Assembly: GCF_014649915.1 (NCBI RefSeq)
Contig: NZ_BMTY01000027.1
Span: 43,189 to 107,188 of the forward strand
DNA: 64,000 bases
Direction: 5' to 3'
DNA from: Streptomyces toxytricini
GTDB taxonomy: Bacteria > Actinomycetota > Actinomycetes > Streptomycetales > Streptomycetaceae
The notes under the pieces are model-generated. The model was given only the letters and a program-made list of their open reading frames with translations, had not been told where the DNA came from and made no database searches. Positions 41,479 through 50,029 of this stretch are shown one piece after another. How positions within the stretch are numbered: position 1 is the stretch's first letter; the number at the start of each line of letters is the position of its first letter. A program made the position numbers and the translations under genes.

Positions 41479-42930
41479 ATGGCGAGGCCGCGGATGGGGC
41501 AGGGCGTGCTGCGCCGCAAGCCGATCGATCACATCGACGAGACCGAGGGTGCCCCGAGCGAGCAGCTCGCGCGCACGCTCGGCCTGTGGCAGCTCACCGC
41601 CATCGGCGTCGGCGGCATCATCGGCGCCGGCATCTTCACCCTGGCGGGCACCGTCGCCAACGGCACCGCGGGACCCGCCGTCCTCATCTCCTTCCTCATC
41701 GCCGGCGTGGCCAGCGCCGCCGCGGCGTTCTCCTACGCCGAGTTCGCCGGCCTGATCCCGAAGGCCGGATCCGCGTACACCTACGGGTACGCCGTCCTCG
41801 GCGAGATCGCCGGCTGGTTCATCGGCTGGGACCTGCTGCTGGAGTACACGGCGATCGTCGCGGTCGTCGCCATCGGCATCTCCGGCTACTTCAACTTCCT
41901 CCTGGAGGCGACGGGCACGAGCCTGCCCGTCTGGATGCTGGGGGCGCCCGGCACCGGGGAAGGCCACCGCGTCGACCTCATCGCCGCCGTCCTGTGCCTC
42001 TTCACCGCCTACCTGCTCACCCTCGGCATCAAGAACGCCGCACGCTTCGAGACTGTCGTCGTCGTGCTCAAGGTTCTGGTGGTGCTGCTGGTCATCGTCG
42101 TCGGCTTCTTCCACATCGACACCGCCAACTACACGCCGTTCTTCCCCTTCGGCGTCGGCGGAGCCATCACCGGCGCGGCCACCGTCTTCTTCGCCGTCTT
42201 CGGCTACGACGCCATGAGCACCGCCGCCGAGGAGTCCAAGGACGCCCAGCGCCACATGCCCAAGGCGATCCTCTACTCGCTCGCCATCTCCATGGTGCTG
42301 TACGTGCTGGCCTGCCTCGTCCTGACGGGCATGCAGAACTACACCGAGATCGACCCGGAGAGCGGCTTCTCCACCGCGTTCCAGTCCGTGGGCCTCGACG
42401 GGGTCGCCAACATCATCGCCGTCGGCGCCATCATCGGCATCCTCACGGTGATGTTCACCTTCATGCTCGGTGTGACGCGCGTGTGGTTCTCCATGAGCCG
42501 CGACGGCCTCCTGCCGCACTGGTTCGCCAAGACGCACCCGACCCGGCACGTACCGACGCGCGTCACCTGGATCGTCGGCGTGGGCTCCGCGCTCATCGCC
42601 GGGTTCGTGCCGATCGGCGAGGCCGCCGAGCTCACCAACATCGGCATCCTGCTCGCGTTCGCCGTCGTGTGCACCTCCGTCATCGTGCTCCGCTACCGGC
42701 GCCCCGACCTGCCGCGGCAGTTCCGCACCCCGCTGATGCCGTTCACGCCCGCCATCGGCGTCATCGCCTCCCTCTGGCTGATCACGTACCTGCGGGTGGA
42801 GACCTGGCTCCGCTTCGCGCTGTGGTTCCTCATCGGGCTGATCGTCTACCTCGGCTACTCCTACCGGCACTCGAACCTCGCCAAGACGCAGCCGGAGGCC
42901 GGAGCGGGCGACCGGCGCCCGCCCGCATAG
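41479..42930 (+). CDS. APC superfamily amino-acid permease
   Basis: 483 residues, about 12 helices. The first helix has GVGGIIGAGIFTLAGTVA, the unwound GxG substrate loop. YAEFAGLIPKAGSAYTYGYAVLGEIAGWFIGWDLLLEY is the helix 2-3 signature, and FFAVFGYDAMSTAAEESKDAQRHMPKAILYSLAISMVLYVL the helix 6 region typical of cationic amino-acid transporters (CAT group). The short N-terminus RRKPIDHIDE also fits that group. It probably imports amino acids such as arginine or lysine. The ATG follows GGAAAGGA. It is a single gene. Confidence 0.92.
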   Translation: MARPRMGQGVLRRKPIDHIDETEGAPSEQLARTLGLWQLTAIGVGGIIGAGIFTLAGTVANGTAGPAVLISFLIAGVASAAAAFSYAEFAGLIPKAGSAYTYGYAVLGEIAGWFIGWDLLLEYTAIVAVVAIGISGYFNFLLEATGTSLPVWMLGAPGTGEGHRVDLIAAVLCLFTAYLLTLGIKNAARFETVVVVLKVLVVLLVIVVGFFHIDTANYTPFFPFGVGGAITGAATVFFAVFGYDAMSTAAEESKDAQRHMPKAILYSLAISMVLYVLACLVLTGMQNYTEIDPESGFSTAFQSVGLDGVANIIAVGAIIGILTVMFTFMLGVTRVWFSMSRDGLLPHWFAKTHPTRHVPTRVTWIVGVGSALIAGFVPIGEAAELTNIGILLAFAVVCTSVIVLRYRRPDLPRQFRTPLMPFTPAIGVIASLWLITYLRVETWLRFALWFLIGLIVYLGYSYRHSNLAKTQPEAGAGDRRPPA

Positions 42931-43046
42931 CCCGCGGGGAACCCCGACGACCCCTCTTCGCCACGGGTTTCACACGTCGTCCGAACCGCCTGACAGGAGC
43001 GGCCGCGCGTGGGACCTTGGTGGCTCCGCCACGAGGAGGGGGATGC

Positions 43047-43637
43047 ATGCCGAAGTACGCCGGCAGCGAAGCCGAAGCCGAGAAGGACCTCCTGGAGTAC
43101 TGCGCCTCGATCGGGTTCGACCCCGAGTGGGTCGAACCGAGGGACTGGCAGACGACGATCGGGATCGCCCGCAACGAGAAGTACGGCTTCACCGAAGCCC
43201 ACAACGCCATCGACAAGGACAAGGAGCGGCTGCTCAAGGCGGGCGCCCGCGACGCGCGCCAGGCCAGGCTCGACGCGGACCCCGGCGGCCTGCTCGCCGC
43301 CGTGGCCAAGCACTACGCCCTCAAGGACACCCTCGTCCCCGTCATCCTCAAGCAGTGCGCCGCCGCCTACGTGGGCGGGGAGCGCGTGAACCTCGGCCTG
43401 GGCGGCTCCCCCCTCGACCCCGCCGCGTACGAGGAACTGCGCGAGGAGTGGCGGGCCGCCTCCCAGCTCGCCGGCGGCGGCGTCTTCACCGGGTTCGTCA
43501 GCCACCCCCCGCAGGACAAGGCGGCCCTCGGCAAGGGCAGCGTGGGCGCCACCCTCGCCCGGCGCAAGGTCCAGGGGAACCTCCTCGTCAAGATCGCCGG
43601 GGTGCGCTTCAACATGCACGTCGACGTCGAGGAGTAG
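43047..43637 (+). CDS. Hypothetical cytoplasmic protein
   Basis: 196 residues, MPKYAGSEAEAEKDLLEYCASIGFDPEWVEPRDWQTTIGIARNEKYGFTEAHNAIDKDKERLLKAG, then a second half with VPVILKQCAAAYVGGERVNLGLGGSPLDPAAYEELREEW and LVKIAGVRFNMHVDVEE. It is acidic and mostly helical, without signal or membrane segments. I do not recognise the family. A strong GAGGAGGGGG lies just upstream. An ATG at 43043 is out of frame. The gene ends at a strong hairpin. Confidence 0.7.
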   Translation: MPKYAGSEAEAEKDLLEYCASIGFDPEWVEPRDWQTTIGIARNEKYGFTEAHNAIDKDKERLLKAGARDARQARLDADPGGLLAAVAKHYALKDTLVPVILKQCAAAYVGGERVNLGLGGSPLDPAAYEELREEWRAASQLAGGGVFTGFVSHPPQDKAALGKGSVGATLARRKVQGNLLVKIAGVRFNMHVDVEE

Positions 43638-43652
43638 CCCGCGCCGCCACGG

Positions 43653-43691
43653 CCGTGCCCGCGCGGGCGGAAGCCGCACGCGCGGGCACGG
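43653..43691. terminator. Bidirectional terminator hairpin
   Basis: CCGTGCCCGCGCG (43653-43665) pairs perfectly with CGCGCGGGCACGG (43679-43691), 13-nt loop, between two convergent genes. Confidence 0.7.
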
Positions 43692-43725
43692 GGCCACGGG
43701 CTCACGGCGGCCGGCGGGTCTGCCG

Positions 43726-44607
43726 TCAGCCGTCGTGCCGCGCCGTTCGCGGGCCCGGGGCCAGGCGGCGGGCCGCCGGGCCAGGCGGCGGCAGGGGGAC
43801 GGGGTGCGCCCCGTCGTGGTCCCGACCGTGCTCCCCGAGCGGGCGCGTACCCTCGGCCGCGCGGGCCATCCACTGCCACGGGCCGGACCCGGCCGCCTCC
43901 CGCGGGGCGGCCGCCCCCGGCGCCGGCTCCCGGTCGGAGATCCACGTCGTCAGCGTGAAGCGGTAATCCTCGAACCGGCCGCTCGGGCAGGTCGAGGGGA
44001 CGACCTCGTGGAACGCGCAGGACGGGAAGAAGACGAGGGTGTCGTGCTCCGGCTCGACGGTCCGGTACGTCTCCGCCGGCCGCGCCCCGCCCTCGCCGTC
44101 GACGACGGTGTCGTACAGGCGGAGCCGCCCGCCGCCGAAGCCGCGAGGCCTGCGGTGCAGGTAGTAGACGGCCGACAGGGCGGTGCCGACGTCGCGGACC
44201 CGGGACGCGTCGGTGTGGATGCCGTAGTGCCCGCCCTCGCCGTGCGCCGTCAGGACCGTCACCGACCGGTCCAGGACCGCCCGCCGCCCCAGGACCTCCT
44301 GCACGAGCGGCAGGCAGTCCGCCAGGTGCGCGCTGAACACCTCGCTGGCCACGGGCAGGACCAGCGAGTCCCGGCCCTTGCGGGACACCTCGCCGGTGAG
44401 GGGGTCGCGCACGGTGCCGGCCCGGAAGTCGTCCTGCCGGGATATCGCGTACTCCAGGAGGGCGTCGGCGCGCTCGGCGCCCAGGAAGCCCTCGAACCGG
44501 CAGACGGGCGCCGGGACGACGAGCGAGGGGGACCACCGGTCGGAGGGGGGCAGAGCCTGGAAGCTGATTTTCGTCGGCTTGGCCGGTTCCATCGCGTATC
44601 CGCTCAT
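43726..44607 (-). CDS. 2-oxoglutarate/Fe(II) oxygenase, prolyl-4-hydroxylase-like
   Basis: 293 residues. The iron triad is visible: H131-x-D133 in YGIHTDASRV and H200 in SCAFHEVVPS, with R216 in YRFTLTTW for 2-oxoglutarate. TALSAVYYLHRRPRGFGGGRLRLYD is the P4Hc strand between the ligands. There is an N-terminal part with CRFEGFLGAERADALLEYA and a disordered Pro/Arg-rich C-terminal tail of about 60 residues. It is cytoplasmic and soluble. Such enzymes hydroxylate proline in proteins or free amino acids. ATG 44592 is an alternative start. The neighbours give no substrate. Confidence 0.85.
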   Translation of the reverse strand: MSGYAMEPAKPTKISFQALPPSDRWSPSLVVPAPVCRFEGFLGAERADALLEYAISRQDDFRAGTVRDPLTGEVSRKGRDSLVLPVASEVFSAHLADCLPLVQEVLGRRAVLDRSVTVLTAHGEGGHYGIHTDASRVRDVGTALSAVYYLHRRPRGFGGGRLRLYDTVVDGEGGARPAETYRTVEPEHDTLVFFPSCAFHEVVPSTCPSGRFEDYRFTLTTWISDREPAPGAAAPREAAGSGPWQWMARAAEGTRPLGEHGRDHDGAHPVPLPPPGPAARRLAPGPRTARHDG

Positions 44608-44799
44608 GGCCCCGAACGGTACGGGCCGCTCCGGCTCCGCCCGCAGGGGCACACAGGGGCGCACGGGGGTACGCGTCCCCGGCGGCCCCGCGGCCCGGTG
44701 CGCGCCGGGCGCTCGCCGCGCACCCCGGGCGCCGACCCCCCGGATCCACCCCCGCCGGAGGCACCCGCAGCACCCGGGACGCGCCCCGCCGCGCTCCGG

Positions 44800-45258
44800 G
44801 CGTCAGCGGCGGCCGGGCCCCCGGGCCGGAGGATTGTGACGGGCAGCCCGGCGGCGCGGGCGGCGGCCACGGTGTCGGCGGTGCCGCCCGGGCGCCCGCG
44901 CCGGCCGGCCCACACCGCCACCAGCAGGTCCGCCCGGCACAGCAGCAGGCGCCCGGCCGCCCCGTACGCGTGCGCCGAGGCGCGCCGGCAGGGCAGGGTC
45001 CGCACCTCGGACGCCGCCGCGCGCAGCCGGTCGAACTCGGCGCGCAGGGGGGCGCCACCATGCCCTCCCGGTAGTCGGCCGACGGCAGGACCTCGACGAG
45101 CCGGCCGCCGGCCGCGAGGACGGCCGGCCGCGAACAGCGCCTCGGCCGGCCACGACAGGCCGTCAGCCCGCGCTCCGGGCGTCAGTGGCGGCGGGGCCGG
45201 GCCGGTCGCGGGCCTCCGGAGGGAGGCGGACGTGCCCGGTGGCGGCCACGGCGGTCAC
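44800..45258 (-). pseudogene. Decayed gene, SLOG/nucleoside-deoxyribosyltransferase-like
   Basis: Fragments of one protein appear in order but in different frames. From a GTG at 45258 with GGGAGA upstream: TAVAATGHVRLPPEARD, then a stop; LSWPAEALFAA; VLAAGGRLVEVLPSADYREGMVA in another frame; then after a run of six C, LRAEFDRLRAAASEVRTLP and LLLCRADLLVAVWAGRRGRPGGTADTVAAARAAGLPVTI. The D-LVAVWxG...GGTADTV segment is the nucleotide-sugar-like site of this actinomycete family. The internal stop region (GPAATDARSAG) nearly repeats the gene's own 3' end (GPAAADARSA), so a rearrangement as well as frameshifts broke it. The 3' boundary is approximate. Confidence 0.65.
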
Positions 45259-45437
45259 CGGCGGTCTCCCGCCGGCGGGGCGGGCCGCGGGCGTGCGGCC
45301 GGTGTCGTGCGGGGTTCCCCCGGGGGCGGTGTGGCGATCGCCGGAGTGCGGCGGCGCGGCACCCGCCGCCCTCGGGCCGATCCCGTGCGGACGTGACACC
45401 GACGGTCGGGCGCCTTGGCCGACGGTGTGTCAGGCGG

Positions 45438-45597
45438 CTAGGGTTCGTTCGGCGGATCAGGGCCGGACGGGTCGCGGCGTCCGGTGCGGTGCATCGCAAG
45501 GCGCCGGAGGGTCGCGTTGGTCGGGCCCGTCGGCAAGGCGGCGAGGTGCCGTGCCGGACGCCGCGGACCCGGCCCTGATCCGCCGGACCGACCCCGG
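45438..45597. mobile_element. 160-bp MITE-like element
   Basis: Ends of 29 bp (45438-45466 and 45569-45597) are inverted repeats matching at 24 of 29 positions, the inner 17 perfectly (CGGCGGATCAGGGCCGG and its complement). The about 100-bp interior carries no gene. A related solo end occurs at 11123-11151. The shape is that of a non-autonomous IS derivative. I could not define a target duplication. It lies just upstream of the GNAT gene and could supply promoter sequence. Confidence 0.6.
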
Positions 45598-45643
45598 GGT
45601 CGCCCGTCAGCACCGCCCCGTCGCCTGACCGACAAGGCACTCC

Positions 45644-46645
45644 GTGACCCGTACCCCCGCCCAGCCCGCCCCCGCCGGATCCGCCGCCGGCCATGCGGCC
45701 CGGTCCGTGCGCCCGGCCCGCCCCGGCGAACTGCCCGCGCTCGTCGAGCACCCGGGCGACCCCGAGCGGAACGCCGCGACGCGCGCCTACCTCGCCCGGC
45801 TCCTCGACAGCGGGTGCACCCGCCCCGCCTGGTGCCTCGTCGCCGAAGGCGGTGACGGGCGGCCCGTGGGCAGCGTCGTCCTGTGGACCCTCCCCGGCCA
45901 CCGGATTCCCCTGGCCGTCGTGCTGTTCGAAGCCCCCGGCGACGAGCCGGACACCGCGGCCGCGCTCCTCGAAGCCGCCGCCGGCCTCGCCGCCGAGCTG
46001 GGCGCGACCGCCCTGGAGCACGTCCTCGACGCGCCCGCGCAGGACCCCCAGTTCCAGCGCGACCCGGAGCGCCGGGCCTGCCTGCTGCGGCAGGCGGGGT
46101 TCCGGCAGATTCGCGACGGCCGCCGCTTCAGCCTGCACACCGGCCCGCACACCGGCGACCGGCTCCCCCCGGACGACCCGGCGCTCGTCTTCCGGTCCCT
46201 CGCCGAGCTGGGACCGGAGCCGTTCGTCGCCCTGCTCGAAGACCTCCTCACGGACACCGAGGACGCCCGCCTCGCCGCCGACGTCCGCGAACACGGCGCA
46301 CGCCGCGCCGCCGAGCTGCTCTTCGAGGAGACCGCCGAGCTGAAGCACGAACCCGAGTGGTGGGAGATCGGCCACGACGCCGCCGACGGCACCCCGGCCG
46401 TCATCAGCCTGCCCGCGGAGAACCCGCTCGTCGCCGTGATCGGCTTCGTCGGCGTCGCCCCCGCCCACCGCGGCAAGGGATACGCCGCAGCGGCCGTCGT
46501 CCGCGCCACCCGCATCCTCGCCGCGCACGGTGCGACCGAGATCCGCGGGGACTGCGACGCGGCCAACACCGCGATGGCGAAGGCGTTCCTGCGCGCCGGG
46601 TACCGGGGCATCGCGAACCGGCAGGAGTTCAGCCGCCCGGTGTGA
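45644..46645 (+). CDS. GNAT family N-acetyltransferase
   Basis: 333 residues with two GNAT-like halves. The C-terminal half has the acetyl-CoA motif VIGFVGVAPAHRGKGYAAAAVVRATRIL (A motif R/Q-x2-G-x-G/A) and GDCDAANTAMAKAFLRAGYR. The N-terminal half (LPALVEHPGDPERNAATRAYLARLLDSG, VAEGGDGRPVGSVVLW, LLRQAGFRQIRDGRRFSL) looks like a degenerate GNAT without a clear CoA loop. GTG start with AAGG upstream. It probably acetylates a small amine or a protein; there is no partner. The MITE-like element ends 46 bp before it. Confidence 0.88.
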   Translation: MTRTPAQPAPAGSAAGHAARSVRPARPGELPALVEHPGDPERNAATRAYLARLLDSGCTRPAWCLVAEGGDGRPVGSVVLWTLPGHRIPLAVVLFEAPGDEPDTAAALLEAAAGLAAELGATALEHVLDAPAQDPQFQRDPERRACLLRQAGFRQIRDGRRFSLHTGPHTGDRLPPDDPALVFRSLAELGPEPFVALLEDLLTDTEDARLAADVREHGARRAAELLFEETAELKHEPEWWEIGHDAADGTPAVISLPAENPLVAVIGFVGVAPAHRGKGYAAAAVVRATRILAAHGATEIRGDCDAANTAMAKAFLRAGYRGIANRQEFSRPV

Positions 46646-46690
46646 CTCCGCCCCGGCGGCGGGCGGGACCGCGCCGGGGCACCACGGCGA

Positions 46691-46708
46691 ATTCACCTGC
46701 CGGTCGCC
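46691..46708 (+). promoter_or_regulatory. Candidate PHO box upstream of the phytase
   Basis: ATTCACC (46691-46697) and GGTCGCC (46702-46708), 11 nt apart, resembling the GTTCACC direct-repeat units bound by PhoP in streptomycetes. Phosphate control would suit a secreted phytase. The second unit matches only at 5 of 7. Confidence 0.4.
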
Positions 46709-46788
46709 CGTCCGCCCCCCGCACTGCCCATCCGGCCGCGAGAGTGTGACCGTCCACGACGATGCAACCCCCGCACAGGGGAGGGAAC

Positions 46789-48075
46789 ATGACGACACGT
46801 CTTGCGGGCCGGGCCTTCGCGCTCGTCCTCGGTCCGGTCCTGGCCACCGCACTGTCGCTGCCGGCCGAGGCCCACGGCGTCCGCGAAGTGCACCCGAAGG
46901 CCGAGACCGCGGCCCTGTTCGACGACGGGCCGGGCGGCGACGCCAACGCGGACGACCCGGCGATCTGGCGCAACGCCGCCGACCCCGGCCGCAGCCTCGT
47001 GATCGCCACCGCGAAGCAGGGCGGGCTGCGCGTCTACGGCCTCGACGCCCGGCAGCTCCAGTCGGTCCCCGCCCCGGCCGGTCCCGGCGCCGGCGACGCG
47101 CCCGGCCGCTTCAACAACGTCGACCTGGTGCACGGGCTGCGCCTCGCGGGAGCGCGCGCCGACGTCGCCGTCGTCACCGACCGCGGAAACGACCGGCTGA
47201 GGATCTACCGGATCGACCGCGACCGGCCGGGCGGCCCCCTCACGGACGTCACCGACCCCGCAGCACGGCCCGTGTTCTCCGCCGGGCAGGAGGAGGTCAA
47301 CGAACAGGCCACCGCCTATGGCCTGGCCACGTGGACCGACCGCAGCACCGGGCGGTCCTACGCGCTCGTCAGCCGGCGCAACCGCACGAGCATCGCCCTG
47401 CTCGAACTGCTGCCGACCCCCGTCGGCACCGTCGACTACCGGCAGGTCCGCACCCTCGACCTGCCGTCGTCCTTCCGGCTGCCGAACGGCACCTCCTGGA
47501 CGCCCTGTGCGGAGCCCGGCGAGCTGCCGCAGGTGGAGGGCATGGTCGTCGACCCCGCGAACGGCACGCTGTACGCCGGGCAGGAGGACGTCGGCATCTG
47601 GCGGATCAAAGCCGATCTCACCGGTCCCGCCCGGCTCATGGACAAGGTCCGCGAGTACGGGATCCCCGGCACCTACGACGAGGAGACCGAGGAGTGCACG
47701 CCCGGCGCCGACCCCGGCTACGGGGGCAGGCAGCTGTCGGCCGACGTCGAGGGCCTGACCCTGGTCACGGAGCCCGGGGGCGACGGCCACCTGCTGGCCT
47801 CCAGCCAGGGTGACGACCGGTTCGTCGCCTACGACCGGGAACCGGCGGACGCGAACGAGTACGAGGGCTCCTTCCGCATCACCGCGGCCTCGGCGGCCCT
47901 CGACGGCTCGGAGGCCTGCGACGGGGCCGCCGCCCTGAACGCACCGCTCGGCGCCCGCTACCCCAATGGGCTGCTGGTCGTCCAGGACGGCCGGGAGACC
48001 CCCGGCGACGGCGACCGCGAGGCCACCGGCTTCAAGTTCGTCGACCTGGGAGAGGTCCGCAAGGCCCTCGACTGA
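46789..48075 (+). CDS. Secreted beta-propeller (3-)phytase
   Basis: 428 residues with a Sec signal (MTTRLAGRAFALVLGPVLATALSLPAEAHG). The body is a BPP-type propeller: DDPAIWRNAADPGRSLVIATAKQGGLRVYGLD is the first blade with the calcium-binding DDPAIW, FNNVDLVHGLRL and VTDRGNDRLRIY the second, VEGMVVDPANGTLYAGQEDVGIWRI a later one, and ADVEGLTL. These acidic sites bind calcium and phytate. The enzyme releases phosphate from phytate outside the cell. GGGAGGG precedes the ATG. An ATG 27 bases upstream is less likely. A PHO-box-like repeat lies about 80 bp before the start. Confidence 0.92.
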   Translation: MTTRLAGRAFALVLGPVLATALSLPAEAHGVREVHPKAETAALFDDGPGGDANADDPAIWRNAADPGRSLVIATAKQGGLRVYGLDARQLQSVPAPAGPGAGDAPGRFNNVDLVHGLRLAGARADVAVVTDRGNDRLRIYRIDRDRPGGPLTDVTDPAARPVFSAGQEEVNEQATAYGLATWTDRSTGRSYALVSRRNRTSIALLELLPTPVGTVDYRQVRTLDLPSSFRLPNGTSWTPCAEPGELPQVEGMVVDPANGTLYAGQEDVGIWRIKADLTGPARLMDKVREYGIPGTYDEETEECTPGADPGYGGRQLSADVEGLTLVTEPGGDGHLLASSQGDDRFVAYDREPADANEYEGSFRITAASAALDGSEACDGAAALNAPLGARYPNGLLVVQDGRETPGDGDREATGFKFVDLGEVRKALD

Positions 48076-48101
48076 CAGGAGCCGCGGCGGCGGGCCGGCC
48101 C

Positions 48102-48656
48102 TCAGACCGTGCCGAGGGTCGCCGCGCCGAACGACACGTCGAAGCGGTCGCACCAGATGCTGACGCTGGTGTACCGGGCGGGGTCGGTCCCGGCCGGCAG
48201 GGGGTAGTTCTGGTCGCCCTTGTTGGCCTTGAGCTTGCCGAGGCTGACGTGCTCGCCGTCGTCGAAGACGTGCCAGCCGTCCCGGCCCTCCTTGACCGGA
48301 GCGTCGGCGAGCCACACGTACAGGGCCGGGCCGTCGCTCGTCTCCAGGCCCTCCAGGCGCAGCGTGTACGAGCCGTCGGCCAGCCGGAGGAGCTTCACCG
48401 ACCCGGTGGTGGTGTGCTCGTGGCTGATGAACGAGCCGGACGCCACGGTCCGCGGGCCGGCCGGGGCGGGCGGCGCGGTCCCGGCGCCCGCCGTGGGGGA
48501 GGGGGCGGCCGTGGCGCTCGGCAGGGCCTCGCGCAGGGTGCGGTCCGTCCACAGCTTCCACGGCTGGAACCAGTACGTGCCGAACGCGACGGCGACGACG
48601 CCGACGACCACGAGGCCGATCAGCATCTTCCGCCTTCCGCTCCCCAGAGCCGGCAT
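48102..48656 (-). CDS. DM13 domain membrane protein
   Basis: 184 residues: one N-terminal helix (MLIGLVVVGVVAVAFGTYWF) and a Pro/Ala/Thr-rich linker, then an extracellular DM13 domain: VASGSFISHEHTTTGSVKLLRLADGSYTLRLEGLETSDGPALYVWLADAPV, ending LKANKGDQNYPLPAGTDPARYTSVSIWCDRFDVSFGAATL. The SIWCDRF Cys is the conserved one proposed to be redox-active in this domain. The function in actinomycetes is unknown. Confidence 0.9.
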   Translation of the reverse strand: MPALGSGRRKMLIGLVVVGVVAVAFGTYWFQPWKLWTDRTLREALPSATAAPSPTAGAGTAPPAPAGPRTVASGSFISHEHTTTGSVKLLRLADGSYTLRLEGLETSDGPALYVWLADAPVKEGRDGWHVFDDGEHVSLGKLKANKGDQNYPLPAGTDPARYTSVSIWCDRFDVSFGAATLGTV

Positions 48657-48718
48657 GGGACGTCCTCTCCGTATGCATCACAGCGCGTGGCGCAAGGCTA
48701 CCCGCCGCGCCGGGGGCA

Positions 48719-49888
48719 TCAGGCGGCCGGCTGGTCGAGCTGCCAGAAGAGCCGGTTGCGCAGGCAGCCGTCGAGGTAGGGGACGCCGTCGGTGTGGCCC
48801 GAACCGCTCGCGTTGCCGAGCATGCGCGCGGCGATGCTCCGGTGGGTGGCCTTCCACCGCTGGTGCCGCTCCTCCAGCCGGCCGATCGCACCGTGCAGCA
48901 GGCTCCACCCGCGGGGGTCGATGCCGCTGCTGCGGCGCAGGTCGAGGTAGGCGCGGGTGAGGGTGTCCCGGTCGGCGTCCTCCGCCTCGGCCCGTACCGC
49001 GGGGACGTCCGCGAACGCGGCCGACGCCAGCCGGGCGGCGGGCGGCGTCCCGCAGAGGACCTCGAACCGCTTGTACTGCTCGGACTGGATGGCGCTGGCG
49101 CCCTGCGTGAACCGGCGGAAGGACGAGAAGTGCCCCGGGCGCATCGTGGCGACGAGCCGGAACAGCGCGGAGGCCCGGCCGAACAGGGCGGCCGCCCGGT
49201 CCACGTGCTCCGCGGCCCCGGCGGGCCGGCCGTCCCGCAGCGCCCCGACGGCCGACCGGACCTCGCCGGCGATCGCCGTGAATAGCATTTCGTGCGTCTG
49301 GAGCACGCGGATGAAGAAGTACTCGTCGTGCAGGACGTACACGGGCTGCACGGTCACGTCGAACCACCGCCAGGCCTCCGTCGCGGGCGGCCTCGGCAGC
49401 GCATCGGCGATCCCGCTCCACTGCGCCGGGGAGGGGCCGACGGCGTCGGCGAGGTCAGGGGCGGCGAACCGCAGCGCGTGCCGCAGCCGCTTGCGCAGGA
49501 CGGCCGGATCGGGCGGATCCCGGTCCGAGCGGTCCCCGCTCACGACCGCCGTCGTGATCTCGAAGCGTGCGACGTCGGCGACGAGGAGCGTGGCCAGGCG
49601 GTCCGGGCCGGGCGCGCCGCCCGCCCCCTCCAGGACCAGCTCCAGCACGGGCAGTGCGAGGTAGGTGCGGTTCCCGTACACGCCGTCGTGCTTGTCGAGG
49701 ACGCAGTCCAGGAACGCCCGGACGAACGGACTGCCCGACGTCGACGGGCACGCCCGGAAGGCGCCGAGGCGCTCCAGGAGGGGCTGCGGTAGGAAGTGCT
49801 TCCCGGTCCGGCGCACCTCCTCCGTCACCCGCTGCGCCAAGTGGATCCCGTCGCCGGTGAACCGGTGGGTGAGGCAGTGCGTCGTCAT
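48719..49888 (-). CDS. Tryptophan 2,3-dioxygenase-like heme protein
   Basis: 389 residues, about 100 longer than the enzyme usually is. The TDO pattern is visible in order: HDEYFFIRVLQTHEMLFTAI (DExxFIxxHQxxELWF in TDO), SSFRRFTQGASAIQSEQYKRFEVLCG (the SGFQSxQFR segment), and ERHQRWKATHRSIAARMLGNASGSGHTDGVPYLDGCLRNRLFWQL, with H349 at the heme-ligand position and the GSGHTDGVPYL substrate loop. VYGNRTYLALPVLEL fits the N-terminal half. It belongs to the wider heme-dependent aromatic oxygenase superfamily, which includes tyrosine hydroxylases of natural-product pathways. No kynurenine genes are adjacent, so the aromatic substrate is open. Confidence 0.8.
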   Translation of the reverse strand: MTTHCLTHRFTGDGIHLAQRVTEEVRRTGKHFLPQPLLERLGAFRACPSTSGSPFVRAFLDCVLDKHDGVYGNRTYLALPVLELVLEGAGGAPGPDRLATLLVADVARFEITTAVVSGDRSDRDPPDPAVLRKRLRHALRFAAPDLADAVGPSPAQWSGIADALPRPPATEAWRWFDVTVQPVYVLHDEYFFIRVLQTHEMLFTAIAGEVRSAVGALRDGRPAGAAEHVDRAAALFGRASALFRLVATMRPGHFSSFRRFTQGASAIQSEQYKRFEVLCGTPPAARLASAAFADVPAVRAEAEDADRDTLTRAYLDLRRSSGIDPRGWSLLHGAIGRLEERHQRWKATHRSIAARMLGNASGSGHTDGVPYLDGCLRNRLFWQLDQPAA

Positions 49889-50029
49889 CGGGCTCGTCTC
49901 CTCGCCGGGTCGAACCCCCGCCGGTCGGCGGGAGTGGGGAGACTTCGATTAGGCGACACGGCAAGCCGACCGGTCAGGCCTCGTCTTCTCGTGGCTTGAC
50001 AACGAGCCCGACCGGCAGGCCGGCAGTGC

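Noticed and set aside
45438..45597. A second tRNA or small RNA inside the inverted-repeat element
   Set aside because: No cloverleaf or promoter could be drawn. The symmetry is fully explained by the terminal repeats.
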